Below, one piece after another: positions 32,864 to 43,894 of a stretch of DNA of 64,000 bases. Position numbers and translations under genes: made by a program. The stretch comes from Dermacentor variabilis. Taxonomy: Eukaryota > Arthropoda > Arachnida > Ixodida > Ixodidae. The stretch lies in NCBI RefSeq assembly GCF_050947875.1, contig NC_134569.1:264845600-264909599 (forward strand), read 5' to 3'. The notes below the pieces were generated by a model, which was not told the DNA's origin, did not search any database, and worked only from the letters and a program-made list of their open reading frames with translations. The first letter of the stretch is position 1. Every line of letters begins with the position of its first letter.

Positions 32864-33030
32864 ACAAGAAGAGGATGAACAGACGGGCCCCACTCTTATT
32901 AGTGAAAAGAAGCCAACAAAGACACCAAGGAATACACTGGGAAAATTACTAATGAAAATAAAGAACTTATAAATTAATTGAATTGAAAGAGGATGAAAAA
33001 GCAACTTGCCGCAGTAGGGGAACCATCCAA
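32864..33030. repeat. SAT460 unit 7, left piece
   Basis: The unit stops within the tRNA-like T arm at CCATCCAA, where LINE-E begins. It resumes near 36921. Confidence 0.83.
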
Positions 33031-33985
33031 AATTCAGTATTTTAAGTCTCTATTTTTTATTTATTTATTTCAATACCCTAAACGCACCGAGAGGCATTAC
33101 ACAACATTTTTGCTCTTGGACAGAGAAGGAGACAGGACTAAAAGCTCGTAAGCTTGACAGAGGTCCTGCCCCTTTATCAACTTGGCAGTAGAGTACACAG
33201 GCAGAGATTTTCAATTTTCCAAATAAATGCTGAAACAAAATAAGAAAACACTTTGTAAAAAGCAGCGCTATGCATTGCAGCACAAACATAGGTATTAGAA
33301 AAAAACAAATAACTGGTCATGGGGAACGACAAAAAATAACAGGTATAGGTTCTGAGTGCAATGTTACGTAATCTTGCTAAGAAAAAATCGCTTAATAACA
33401 TCACTTGAATGCTGAAAGGGGTCAAAGAATTCTTTGTTTAATTTATTTCATAATACTGGAAGAGTATAAGAAAGAGACTGCTCGGTATAATATGCCCTAG
33501 GCGTCGGCACCAACCAAATTTCTTTATGTCTAGTCTGCAGGATAGGCGTGTTTTTCTCAAGTTTTGCCAGACAGCAAATATGATGTTCCTCCCTTTGTGA
33601 AGAGTGTTTACAGATCATTAAAAGTCTATAATTGTATAAACTATAAATTGACAGGATTGCATATTTTAAAGACAAGTCATCTGTGGGGGGACAATAAGGA
33701 ACGCCAGCAATGCATCTTACAGCTCTTTTTTGAAGAAGGTGAAGCTTGGATATATTTCTGACAACTGTAGTGCCCCAAACAGCACAACAATATTACAAAA
33801 GAGAAACAACTAATGTGTTATATAGCAATAGCCTAACTTTGACAGGAAGAATACCGTGCAGGCGCAACATAACACCGACAGCTGAAGACACTTTTGATCT
33901 GATAGAGTCAACATGAACATTTCAAATCAAATGCTTTGAATATATAACGCCAAGGATTTCAACAGAATCTACAATTTCAACAGTA

Positions 33986-34195
33986 TCAGAGCTTAAGAAC
34001 ACGTTCAACGGCCTGGAAATTATCTTTCCTTTTGGAAAGCACAATATTATTTTTTTTGTTTTTAGAATTAATCTTCAAACAATTTGATTTTGCCCATGTA
34101 TTTATAGCCTTCTGTGTTTTGATTGCTTTCTCTTCAATGTCACTTTCTGATCTCCCGGATATGAACACCGAAGTGTCATCAGCGTAGGGATACAA
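33986..34195 (-). pseudogene. LINE-E ORF2: RT palm
   Basis: The frame opens just left of the MITE and reads YPYADDTSVFISGRSESDIE, with the catalytic Asp pair intact, then KAINTWAKSNCLKINSKNKK. The preceding part of the same palm ([19 protein letters not shown], ending DGKIK) lies on the far side of the MITE. Confidence 0.85.
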
Positions 34196-34200
34196 TAGAC

Positions 34201-34551
34201 AGTTTTAGCAGAGCGTTTGCTTGCGCTCCGCCCCGCACACGTTTCACGCGCACCGGTGGCTGCATAGAATACATTGATTTCGCTTATCTAACAAGCGCGT
34301 CTCCCAGAGACGCCACTGACTTGTTCTCAGCTTGGCGATAAAACGATTACGGAAGCAACTGCACGCCCCCTGACGCACCGCTAAACGAGGTTCCTAGCGG
34401 AACGTGGTCAGCGTCCCACGTTCCGCTGCCTCCGCGTGTGCTGTGCGCACGCGCGTCAGTGTTCCCGGTAGCGTTTTGCGGAGCGGCTGCGTGCCAATTG
34501 TTGTGATAGGCCGCTCTGAGCGGAGCCGACCGTAACCGCTCCGCTAAAACT
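34201..34551. mobile_element. 351-bp GC-rich MITE splitting the LINE-E RT
   Basis: The ends are inverted: AGTTTTAGCAGAGCG at 34201 and, read from the other end, AGTTTTAGCGGAGCG at 34551. The similarity extends imperfectly for about 31 bases. It interrupts the RT between DGKIK and YADD. I see no convincing target duplication, so I leave the superfamily open. It encodes nothing and is clearly richer in G+C than its host LINE. Confidence 0.78.
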
Positions 34552-34554
34552 CTT

Positions 34555-35654
34555 TAATCTTTCCATCAATTACACATTGCACAATATCAGTTATATAGAT
34601 TAGAAATAAGAGCGGTCCCAAAATGCTTCCTTGGGGGACTCCTGCATAAATATTTTGTATAGAAGACAACGAATTTTTAAAGTCCACATATTGTGTTCTG
34701 TTTGACAAATACGATTTCATAAGATCGTGAGCCTCGGACACCATAGTTTGCCAGTTTATGTAGTAAAGTTCTGTGATTTATCAAGTCAAAAGCCTTAGTA
34801 AAATTTATATATATGCCTGCACCTATTTCCTTATTTTCAAACATATCTATAATGATTCCTTTTTGAGTCAGTAACGCTGTTTCAGTGGATCGATTCTTTC
34901 GAAAGCCGTGCTGAAAGTCAAGGAGCAGGTTGTGTTTTTCAAAGAAAGATAGTACCCTACCATGCATTAATTTTTCTATACCCTTCAAGAACACCGGCAG
35001 CATATAAATTGGACGATAGCTACTAATCAAATTCTTGTCGCCGCTTTTAAAAACTGGTATCACTCGAGCCATTTGCAGTGCCTTTGGAAATACAAGGGTA
35101 AATAATATGAGATTGTAAATGTGAGTAACAGCGGGGCATATTAGGTGAAGAACATGTTTAATGGGCGCTATTTGGAGACCAGTTGCATCTATTGATTTGC
35201 TATTTTTAATATTAATTATGCACGAGAAAACTTCTGTGTAGTTCGTGGGCGCCACGAAAAGGAATGATGGACAGCTGCTTCCCTTCATTGATTCAATGTA
35301 ATTTTGGCTGCACTCTACCTGACTCTGAGACGCCTGTAAAACAAAGAAATTGTTGAAAGCGTCAGCTAAACAGGTCTCATCAATTCGTTTTCCTTCATGC
35401 TGAAAGTTTTCGGAAGTATCACGGGTATTTTGTTGCAATAAGCAATCCAGTTTTCGCCAGATTACAACCGATCGCTGTTCTTCAGGGCTCCAAGATACAT
35501 TTGTGAAATAGGCATCTCGAGCCATATTTAGTTTTGATGTTAGGTTATTTTTGTACTTTTTGAATTGCCGAAGCAACTCTTCATCTTCTGATTGTACAAA
35601 CTGTGCGTACAATCGGTTCTTATGCTTGATCATTTGGAGCAAGTCAGACGTCAT
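34555..35654 (-). pseudogene. LINE-E ORF2: linker and RT fingers
   Basis: The frame from 35654 includes MTSDLLQMIKHKNRLYAQF, VIWRKLDCLLQQN, DAFNNFFVLQ, FPKALQMARVIPVFKSGDKN, SYRPIYMLPVFLKGIEKLMH, FQHGFRKNRSTETALLT and [20 protein letters not shown]. After a frameshift near 34720 it continues as [17 protein letters not shown] and [19 protein letters not shown] up to the MITE. The order and motifs match CR1-like reverse transcriptases. Confidence 0.84.
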
Positions 35655-36097
35655 CCAGGGTTTCCATGCTTTTGATGGCGTGGCTGTTTTTCTTAGTGAA
35701 AAATGTGCATCATATATAGGCTTGAATGTAGTGATGAAGTTAAGGTAAGCGGTATCACTACTATCTCCCTCGAAAACGTGTTTCCAGGTCTGTTGGCTAA
35801 TCGCAGAACGAAAGGATTCAAGATTTTTTTTCGTTATAGATTATGTATAAATTATTTGCCTTTTGTAATTAACATGTACAGCCTTATCAGCTATCATGGC
35901 GATTCCAAGATGATCACTAATGTCGGTATAAACTACGTCTGCAGTTACTAAATTACTGTCAACATTTGTAATGAATACATCTAATAAAGATTCACTTTCT
36001 AAAGTCACTCACGTCGGCTTTGTTATTACGCTAAAAAAAACATTAGCAGGAATTAAATCCTGGAGTTCTTTTTGGGATTGACTCAATGAAAGCATAT

Positions 36098-36583
36098 TTA
36101 TGTTAATTCGCCACCTAGAACCATATCTACAGATTCGCCAGATGCGTAGCTAAAAATTGTTTCAAGAAATTCAAAGAAGTGTATAATATTATCAGATTGT
36201 GGCCGGTAAATAACACAGAAAAGTTTGTTGGAATTCAGTAGAGTGAGCACTGCGTAATCAGCAGTTGTCGTGTATTCTACGAATATTTCGCACGATAATG
36301 TTTCTCTAAGCAGAAGCGCGACGCCGGCTCCCCTTTTATCTTCGCGGTTTTGATAGAAGCAATGATAGCCAGGACGGTGAAATACAATTGATGCTGGTGT
36401 GTGCCAGGTTTCAGTTAACATGATCGCTGTAGATGACACTCCGAAAGTACCGAGTCGAACAGCTAATTCATCTTCTTTGTTTGTTAGGGATATGACATTT
36501 AGATGAAAAACGGACAAAACAGATTTTTTTGGTTTCACTATATGCTTAATTTTGTGCGGCTGATAACCCATGTCGAGAAACAA
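36098..36583 (-). pseudogene. LINE-E ORF2: APE-type endonuclease
   Basis: It reads VLSVFHLNVISLTNKEDELA (conserved Asn changed in context), IMLTETWHTPASIVFHRPGY with the catalytic Glu, NREDKRGAGVALLLRETL and LFCVIYRPQSDN. It ends at a stop beside the GGDLN-like block (here GGELT). The SDH end of the domain is not in frame. Confidence 0.8.
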
Positions 36584-36683
36584 ATTTTAGGTGTCTGCAG
36601 GTATAACTACACAATTTTATGTAAATCATCAAACTTGGTGATCGCTATGACTGCTGAGGTATCCGTTCTGCGCACTAATATTT

Positions 36684-36891
36684 AACCATTCCGAGTCCAT
36701 GCATATTTCCACTGGCACTCCTTTTTCTTTGCATTTGCCGCACCGAACAGTTCCTTCATGGAAGGGCTCCAGTGCTCATTAACGAAGATGGGGATTTTGG
36801 GTTCAAGTTCAATGTCCTCAGACGTTATCCTCAGCTTTCTAGCTTTCTCAAGAAAGCAGTCACGAACTGATCTGCGAACAAACTGCACCAC
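36684..36891 (-). pseudogene. LINE-E ORF1 C-terminal remnant
   Basis: About 69 codons reading KARKLRITSEDIELEPKIPI, FVNEHWSPSMKELFGAANAK and WKYAWTRNG. This is the C-terminal domain of an ORF1 protein of the kind also seen at 44561-45130 (YLDEHLCVENKMLLGKARK, WKYV). It is truncated at its start by the element's 5' end. Confidence 0.72.
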
Positions 36892-36920
36892 TATATTTGG
36901 AGCTTCTAAGCATTACCCAT

Positions 36921-37080
36921 CTTCTAAACATCTAAGCATTACGCGTGCGATGTTCTGCAAACTGAGGTACCGCGGCGCCGTCTTCCCATCGACTTTCTGG
37001 AGTATTTACATTTTACTACGAGAACTAAACCTGGCAATGTTAGCCAATGCAATTACTCAGATACCTTGGCGGCGGATGCG
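36921..37080. repeat. SAT460 unit 7, middle piece
   Basis: It resumes inside the tRNA-like segment (GCATTACGCGTGCGATG, 36935 onward) and runs to the LINE-B target site. Confidence 0.82.
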
Positions 37081-37086
37081 AATCTG

Positions 37087-37148
37087 GTGGGCTCGGCGGC
37101 GCTACAGAAATGGATCGCCCTAACTGCCTTCGCTTCTTCGTTACGTAG
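37087..37148 (+). repeat. LINE-B outer start unit
   Basis: 62 bases from GTGGGCTCGGCGGC to TTACGTAG. It is repeated at 37450-37511 with two differences, 363 bases apart. The intact ATG here is followed by the same reading frame only as far as the TAG. Confidence 0.85.
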
Positions 37149-37417
37149 TTCACCCCACTTTCCTGGCCTCATCTGCTCGCTGTTCTCGGAGTGCTGTCCG
37201 CCTGCACATGATCGACAGTCGTCCCGTTGCCTATGCTTCCCTCTGCGCATGCCCATATCGACATGGAACAACCGCTGCAAGACCAAGCTTGGACAGCCAA
37301 GTGCGAGCCTCCGCCTACAACTACGGATACTTTGCTTCCGCTGCATTTTCTTCATAACCCCTGGACACCGTCATCGCTATCTGCGACAATCGCCGTGCCC
37401 TCCCCTGGATTCGGCTG

Positions 37418-37511
37418 CATAAGGCCCGACCAAACCATCGTAGCGCTTAGTGGGCTCGGCGGCGCCACAGAAATGGATCGCCCTAACTGCCTTCGCTTCT
37501 TCGTTACGCAG
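37418..37511 (+). promoter_or_regulatory. LINE-B inner promoter and start unit
   Basis: CATAAGG at 37418 stands in the TATA position, 32 bases before GTGGGC at 37450. The initiator-like context is TTAGTG. The start unit has ATG at 37473 and ends in CAG at 37511, after which the leader continues with GTAATG. Confidence 0.65.
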
Positions 37512-38380
37512 GTAATGAATTATCACAGCCTTTACGCCAAGCGCTCCAGTAACCGTTGTCTGTTCGTGGTGCCGGGCCCACGGCGATCTATAGCTATGTT
37601 TTACGAGTGTTCCCACATGTTGCTGAAACTGCTATTGCTGGCCGGGGATGTGGAAACTAATCCCGGGCCTTCCCCTCCTCTGCTGCTGACAATTCCAATC
37701 ATATACTTGCCGCACTTACAGTTTTACAATCCGGGCAGTCAACAATCCTTGAGCAGCTAGGCTCTATCAAGTCCACCCTTGAGGAGCATGAGAAAGCATT
37801 TGCGCACCTAAACACTAGGCTTGCGAAGATTGAGACTGATTTCCAGTCTATTTCAAATGTGAGATCTCAAACTGACAGTATACAAAGCATTACCGCCAAC
37901 TGCTCAGCTGAAGTATCTACTCTGACTGCCCGAATGGGTGACCTTGAAAACATGTCTCGCCGGAGCAGTTTCGTGTTCTATAGGCTCAAAGATGCGGAAA
38001 ACGAGAGCTGGAGTGATTCTGAAAAACTAATAATTGATCACTGCCAGGAGAAGCTGAATATAACCATCGAAAGCAATAACATCGAGCGAGCGCATCGTCT
38101 AGGCACATTCAAAAGAGAAATGCACCGCCCAATAATAGTTAAATTTCTGCAGTTGAAGGACAAAGAGCGTGTTTTATCATCAGCTTATAAGCTTAAATCG
38201 AATGATTACGCAATCAGCGAAGACTTCTCCCCTAACAGCCGACTCGCCCGTAAACGCCTCGCTGAATTTGCGAAAACTAACCACATCCCCTACAAGCGCC
38301 GTCACAACAGGCTAATCTCTAATGGTGAAACGTACATCTTTGATCACACCGCTGAGAGAGTGCTCGAACGTAAATCATAG
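37473..38380 (+). pseudogene. LINE-B leader, 2A motif and ORF1
   Basis: The leader is 66 residues long (MDRPNCLRFFVTQ then VMNYHSLYAKRSSNRCLF), and the hydrophobic stretch LLKLLLLA runs into GDVETNPGP (37644-37670). A one-base shift near 37700-37720 separates this from the ORF1 body. The body reads LEQLGSIKSTLEEHEKAF (coiled coil), LENMSRRSSFVFYRLKDAEN, RAHRLGTFKREMHRPIIVKF and AISEDFSPNSRLARKRLAEF, ending at 38380. ORF1 would coat the element RNA. Apart from the shift it is intact. Confidence 0.82.
37644..37670 (+). other. 2A-like ribosome-skipping motif, LINE-B
   Basis: GDVETNPGP, a canonical 2A core after LLLLA. The break would separate a 65-residue leader from ORF1. Confidence 0.9.
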
Positions 38381-38429
38381 CAGCCACCAATCCCCCCCTA
38401 GCAGTAACGTGCGGTCCAACAACGATCAT

Positions 38430-41149
38430 CTGTCCCTTTTTTACACTAACATTCGCAGTATAATACCATAGCGTGATTCCTTATGTAGTCTCATCAGCTC
38501 ATCATCCAGTAACGTCGTTCTGTTGACTGAAACACGGCTAAATTCATCAATCTTAGATTCCGAAATCCTGCCCGAACTTCCTGACTTCGATATATTCCGA
38601 AAAGACAGACCTGAAGGCTGCCGTAGCGGTGGTGTTCTTATCGCTGCCAAGCGCCTTCTAAATTGTTCAGTTGTTAACGTAGTAAGCTCGTTGGAAATGA
38701 TTTGGGTGTGCTGTCATGCTTCATCACCTCGCGTACTCATCGGTATATGCTATCGACCGCCTGATACGGATAGTTCCTTCATAACGCTCTTTCATGACAC
38801 ACTCGATTCGCTAGGCTCATCTTACCCACGCACCACCACTTTGCTTTTCGGCGATTTCAACTTTCCGTCCATAGATTGGAATATGTCCCGCACCTTAACA
38901 AGAAGTCAGGCATCTAGTGAATTCCTAAACACATGCTTAACTATCGGCCTGTCTCAAATTGTTACTGAGCCCACCCGCACGACTGACCATACGTCAAACA
39001 TTCTTGACCTTATTTTGACCACTCACCCTGACAAATTCGGTGCTCCTTCGTACATTACGGGCCTTAGTGACCACGTTGTACTTCACACTACCTTTTCTAC
39101 CAGCGTTACCAAAAGTTCTAAATCCAAAAAAGTACTAACGCTGTACGACAAAGGAGACTACATTAGCATGAATCGTGACCTTCTTGTTTTCCATAACCAT
39201 TTTGCTTCTACCTACCACTTGCGTTCTGCCGAGTCAAACTGGTCTCTCTTCAAGTCAGAAATACTGCTTTTGATTCCACTTTACATCCCTACCATCAGCA
39301 TAACAGAGCGAAAACGTTCTCCATGGTCTAATGTTACACTAAAGCGTTTAAATATTAAGAAAAAGCGCGTTTTCCGTTCTGCCAAGCTATCTAACACCAA
39401 ATGTGCCTGGAACAAATACCACACCACTACCAAGCAATATTCCGATCTCGCTACCCAAAGTAAGCTCCGCCTTTTTTCCGCTACCCTCCCTGATATGCAG
39501 CAAAACAACACTGAGCGCTTCTGGAAAACAATCATTCCTGATGTTCATACTACTATTTCTCTCAATGACAGCACTGGCTCACCAGTAGGCGTATCCGACG
39601 TACCCCATATCTTGAACCATGCATTCTCTTCAGTTTTTACTTATGAAACAACTCGTGATTTCACTGATCCTGCGCCTTTTTCGCATCCACCAATGGACGG
39701 CATCACCTTCAACGCACATGGTACTGTTAATATTATCGACTCGCTAAAATTTTCATCTTCCTGCGGTATCGATGGAATTAATTCCAAAGTCTTAAAGAAT
39801 ACTAAACATGTTTGCAGTCTTATTCTTTCCTTCATTTATCAACAGTCGCTTGATACAGGCTCAGTTCCACATGACTGGCGAATTGGGAAGGTCAGTCCAG
39901 TTTTCAAGAAAGGTGACAGATCATCCCCAGGTAATTACCGACCCTTTTCGCTAACCAGTGTATGCTCTAAGATCATGGATAACGTCATTTACTCTAATGT
40001 TGCCACATTTCTAACATCGGTCAACTTCTTTCATCCAAACCAACACGGATTCCGGAAAGACCACTCATGCGAAACAAATTAGCTTTGTTCCTGCATGACA
40101 TTCATTCCTATCTTGACCGCAATATCCCAACTGATGCGCTATTTCTAGATTTCGAGGAAGCTTTTGATAAAGTATCCCATTCCCGCCTTTTACTTAAAAT
40201 GTCTCTGTTAAACATTCACCCTAGTGTCTTAAACTGTATTCGAAGCTTTTTAAATGACCGCATGCAATTTGTTTCCGCTAATGGCTTCTCATCATCCTAC
40301 TCACACGTTCATTCATGAGTACCTCAAGGCACAGTTCTTGGCCCATTGCTCTTTCTAATATACATTAACGACTTGCCTTCCACAGTAACATCTAGTACCC
40401 GCCTTTTCGCGGATGATTGCGTACTCTACCGCCCCATAACTAACGCCCAGGATGCTTACATCCTCCAAAATGACCTGGATAACATACAGCAGTGGTGCAC
40501 TAGGTGGCTAATGTCCCTAAATACTACAAAGACCGTACAAATTTCTTTTCACCGCCGCCGAAATTACACTCCACCTACTTATAAAATTAACAATACTGCC
40601 ATTATTTCCACTAACTCTTTTAGGTATCTTGGCATTAACCTTGCTAGTGACTTATCATGGTCTTGCCACATTAACCACATAATAAATTCATCTAATCGAG
40701 CAGTTGGGTATCTCTGCTGTAACCTGCGCATGACACCTTCTTCCTTAAAATTACCAGCTTATAAAACGTTTGTGCGACCTAAACTTGAATACGCTTGCGC
40801 AATATATGACCCCCATCAGTCTAACCTTATCTCAGCCCTTGAATCTGTTCAAAATTGTGCCACTCGCTTTATTCTTTCAAACTACTCGCGATATTCTAGC
40901 ATATCCGCTCTGAAGTTGCAACTAAAACTTCCTTCTCTCGCTTCCCGTCGCCGAATTTCACGTCTCTTCCTTTATAACAGGTTTTACATTCTTCGCCCTG
41001 TGACAGCAAACTCATCCTACCAGTACGTCGAACACCCCGCACAGGCCATCCAAACAGCGTCATCCCGCATCTTTCCCAAACAACTACATTTCAGAAATAA
41101 TTTTTTGTCCACACAGTTCGCGACTGGAATGACCTTCCCTGCGACTTAG
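38430..41149 (+). pseudogene. LINE-B ORF2: endonuclease, RT, C-terminal domain
   Basis: The endonuclease has VLLTETRLNSSILDSEILPE, RSGGVLIAAKRLL, GICYRPPDTDSSF, LLFGDFNFPSIDW and the closing SDHVVLHTTF. The RT linker and fingers follow (NYRPFSLTSVCSKIMDNVIY, QHGFRKDHSCET). A one-base deletion near 40078 shifts the frame to LALFLHDIHSYLDRN and FLDFEEAFDKVSHSRLL. A TGA near 40316 replaces Gly in GVPQG, and then LFADDCVLYRPIT with the catalytic pair and the C-terminal ESVQNCATRFILSNYSRYSS follow. Only these two lesions were seen up to 41149. Confidence 0.88.
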
Positions 41150-41310
41150 CACTAATCCCTGATCCAGCCCATTTCAAGACTGCCATCGAGGAAGTCATGT
41201 CATCGTCATGATTCTCATGTAACATTCATTGTTAACCGCCGTTCTTGCGCCCACCCCTCACGTAATGTCCCGCCAGGGACCCTTGGGGTTCAAATAAATA
41301 AATAAATAAA

Positions 41311-41438
41311 ATCTCCATTCTGCCGCAGGCGTCAGGAGTATGTGATCTTTTTAGGTAAAAGCAACTGGTCAATAAACCCACACGTGCTATTTGAGGGCAT
41401 CAATGTTGCCGGATTCGAGACACTCGTTATCTAATGAA
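41311..41438. repeat. SAT460 unit 7, right piece
   Basis: It resumes with ATCTCCATTCTGCCGCAGG after the LINE-B tail and completes the unit. Confidence 0.85.
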
Positions 41439-41905
41439 CGAGAAGATAGGGGGTCAAAAGAGCGGCCCAATTTTTAATATTCATGTCATAAGGAGGCAAC
41501 AAACAAACACACCAAGTGCAATACATGAGAAATTATTTGTACTTACGAATTGAACTAAACAAATTATAAATTGATGGAATTAAAAGTAGATGAAAAAACA
41601 ACATGCCGATGGTGCCGAACTATCCTAAGTCGTCGCATTACGCGTGCGATGCTCTGCCAACCAATTGACCCACCGCGGCGCCATTTTTCCTTCCCCTTTC
41701 TTGGGTATTTACGTTTTAATACTAGAACTAACAGAAGGAGTGTTAGCCAGCGCCACTACTTATAAACCCCTTTGGCAGATGTCGAATTTCTGCCGTAGGC
41801 CTCAGGAGTACGTGATCTTTTTGGGTCAGACAACTGGTCAATAAACCACACATGCTACCTGAAGCGGTCAATGTTGCCCGATTTGAGACCCTCGTTAATA
41901 TTGAA
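41439..41905. repeat. SAT460 unit 8
   Basis: 467 bp, tRNA-like segment 41605-41679 with a four-base insertion in the D loop. Confidence 0.87.
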
Positions 41906-42171
41906 CGAGAAGGAAGAGGGTTAAAACAGGGGCCAATTTTTAAAATTTATGTCATAAGAAGGCAACAAACACACCAAGGGTCACACGGGAGAAATTACTT
42001 GGACTTGCGAATATAACTAAAGAAAATTATAAATCAATAGAATTGAAAGTGGATGAAAAAACAACTTGCAGGTGGTGCGCAACGACCCCACGCCATCGCA
42101 TTACGCGTGCGATGCTCTCCCGATTGAGCCACCACGGTGCCGTGTTTCCTTCCACTTTCCTGGGTATTTAC
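41906..42171. repeat. SAT460 unit 9, left piece
   Basis: It contains a tRNA-like segment (about 42067-42140). It is cut by the hAT element within GTATTTAC, and only a few bases of unit continue at 43138-43150. Confidence 0.85.
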
Positions 42172-43137
42172 TAGGGGTGTGCGAATATTCGAAATTTCGA
42201 ATACGAATCGAATATTTTCCCATTGAAGCGTATTCGATTCGAGAAATGCATATTCGTAAATTCCCGAATATTCTAGGGCGGCCGAATAATGGTCGAAACG
42301 GCGAATATTCGGACAAACTGTGAATAATTTAGCAATTAACGAATTATATGCTCGCTCCACATTCACTAAGAATATGTTTATTCACTGAGATCTTCACATG
42401 ATCCGCTCATTATCTGTATGCTCCGCATCGAGACGGCGCGTTGGGCCAATATGCATTATGCAACTAGCTCAGCTTTCTGTCGTTCTAAGTTGGGCCAGTT
42501 GGTTGGGATTTATAGTAAGGTTCGTTACAGCGCAACACAAAACAAGGACAAAAGAAGGTACAAAACGACGACACAGCGTTACAGCACTGTGATCTTAGGT
42601 GCTGTGACGAACCTTACTATGAATGTGCACGCTCTGTTACATTCTATCTGCATCCAGTCTATCTGCATAAGGCCCGTGAGACAAGATCAGTTTCGATTTT
42701 TTTTACCAAGCTTTATTCCAGGGCTCTTTCATAACAATATATGATGTACTTTCGGGCTATTAAGTATGCGCAGTAAAATATGCACCTGGAAAATGTTACC
42801 TGGACAAATGTTGTCACAGTGCCTAGAGAGCCCTTACTTTCTGAACACGTTGAGCAGTCAATTTTCCTTCGCGATAATCTGTAACAAGCGTTTACCTGAC
42901 AGAGCATTACCTGACATTACCTGAGTGCATTACCTATAATGAGTGCCTCTTTAGCATGAAGCAGCCTCGGAAAATGCAATATTATTCTTAAAAGGGTAAT
43001 AAAGCTATTGTTACCTCGTTTTGCAATTTATTAATACTACACATATATTCGATATTTGATTCGATATTCGAAGACAGTTCTTGCGCCTTATTCGTATTCG
43101 ATTCGTATTCGAAAATTTCAATATTCGCACGCCCCTA
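42172..43137. mobile_element. non-autonomous hAT-type DNA transposon (966 bp)
   Basis: GTATTTAC at 42164-42171 and 43138-43145 is a perfect 8-bp target duplication. The ends are inverted: TAGGGGTGTGCGAATATTCG at the left and, from the other end, TAGGGGCGTGCGAATATT. Subterminal regions are dense in ATTCGAAT-like palindromes. An 8-bp duplication with TAGGG ends fits the hAT superfamily. No transposase is encoded. A smaller fold-back element sits inside it. Confidence 0.88.
42512..42620. mobile_element. 109-bp fold-back element nested in the hAT
   Basis: ATAGTAAGGTTCGTTACAGC at 42512 and its inverted copy ending at 42620 match at 19 of 20 positions. Between them lies AAACAAGGACAAAAGAAGG, resembling the terminal sequence of the Penelope-like element here. 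A TA dinucleotide at the ends could be the target. Confidence 0.68.
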
Positions 43138-43150
43138 GTATTTACGTTTA

Positions 43151-43218
43151 GCGGCGTAGAGTTAGAGCATCCGCCTCGCATGCAAGAGGACCGTGGTTCG
43201 AATCCCGGTGCCGCGCAA
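43151..43218 (+). repeat. tRNA-derived SINE head or tRNA pseudogene
   Basis: GCGGCGTAGAGTTAGAGCAT ... GTGGTTCGAATCCCGG ... GCCGC has a perfect B box (GGTTCGAATCC) and acceptor-like ends, but the D arm is shortened so the A box is incomplete. The anticodon arm CCTC/GAGG has an 8-base loop. I infer a tRNA-derived SINE head, possibly Ala-like. Its 3' body is not recognised. Confidence 0.55.
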
Positions 43219-43894
43219 TCCGCCTTTTGAGTTGCATTATGGCGCAATCTTGCGGTGGCCACGAGAAACAATTTGGCAGTTGCGGCTGCACGCAGCGGCA
43301 GCCGCCCCACGCGACACTCGCGGCCAAACAAGCAGCGTGTGAAAGAAGAACAAAGCAACGTGTACGCGCCGTCATATTTTGTCATCGTCAGCTAGCCGTC
43401 GAGCCCGCTGGTGAATTATTTGTACCCGGAGGTTTCTTCAGCATGACGAACGGCTGGAAGAGAGCTTCGACAACGCGTTACAAGCTCCTCCTTGGCCTGA
43501 AACCGCTGCATCTGTGGCGTAAAGTGAATAAGTAATAAAACAATATGAGTACGCACGAAAACGCATGACTCGAATAGGGCATGAGGTGTAGTTCTTAGGG
43601 CGAATATCACATTTCAGCATTGCATGTCTTGCTTTATGGTGCACCATGTGCTAGGCGTACATAGATACACAGGCAGTGGGGAGGCCAACAGAATACCAAG
43701 TTGCATACGTTATTTACCCACATCAAATGTGAGTACATCTACAAAAACGCCAAGAAATGGTCAGAAAGACCAAAATCGCTGATACTCCGTTTGTGGGGCA
43801 CCTTCCTTCCTCTTAGAACGCGCCATGGTACGAGCATAGCGGTCGACCACGTCCTTTTTTTTAACTGGTGCGTGTACACAAACAGCGTCGGTAT
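43219..43894. other. unassigned 676-bp stretch
   Basis: No motif-bearing frame. An apparent 102-codon plus frame (43227-43535) and a 124-codon minus frame lack any recognisable domain. The GCAGCGGCAGCCGCC part is GC-rich. It may be the SINE body plus ancient repeat. Confidence 0.4.

Larger units (their letters stand above)
33031..36912 (-). mobile_element. LINE-E: 5'-truncated CR1-like LINE in SAT460
   Basis: Minus-strand order is an ORF1 C-terminal remnant (36891-36684), endonuclease (36583-36098), the RT linker and fingers (35654-34677), the MITE at 34201-34551, the rest of the RT, and an (AATA)n tail at about 33052-33078. Bases 33031-33051 lie beyond the tail and match neither the LINE tail nor SAT460 clearly. 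The right junction (36900-36935) has a repeated CTAAGCATTAC phrase. It is the same family as LINE-D. Confidence 0.82.
37086..41310 (+). mobile_element. LINE-B: full-length 2A-bearing CR1/Jockey-like LINE
   Basis: The element is 4.2 kb, inserted in SAT460 unit 7 with target duplication AATCT (37081-37085 and 41310-41314). It starts GGTGGGCTCGG, one base before the GTGGGC start of the family. It has two 62-base start units (37087-37148 and 37450-37511), a 2A leader and ORF1 (37473-38380), ORF2 (about 38430-41149) and an (AAAT)n tail. Few lesions are present, so it is among the younger insertions. Confidence 0.9.

Noticed and set aside
43227..43535. A 102-codon plus frame in the unassigned stretch
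   Set aside because: No domain, no start context, and overlapping frames of equal length on the other strand.
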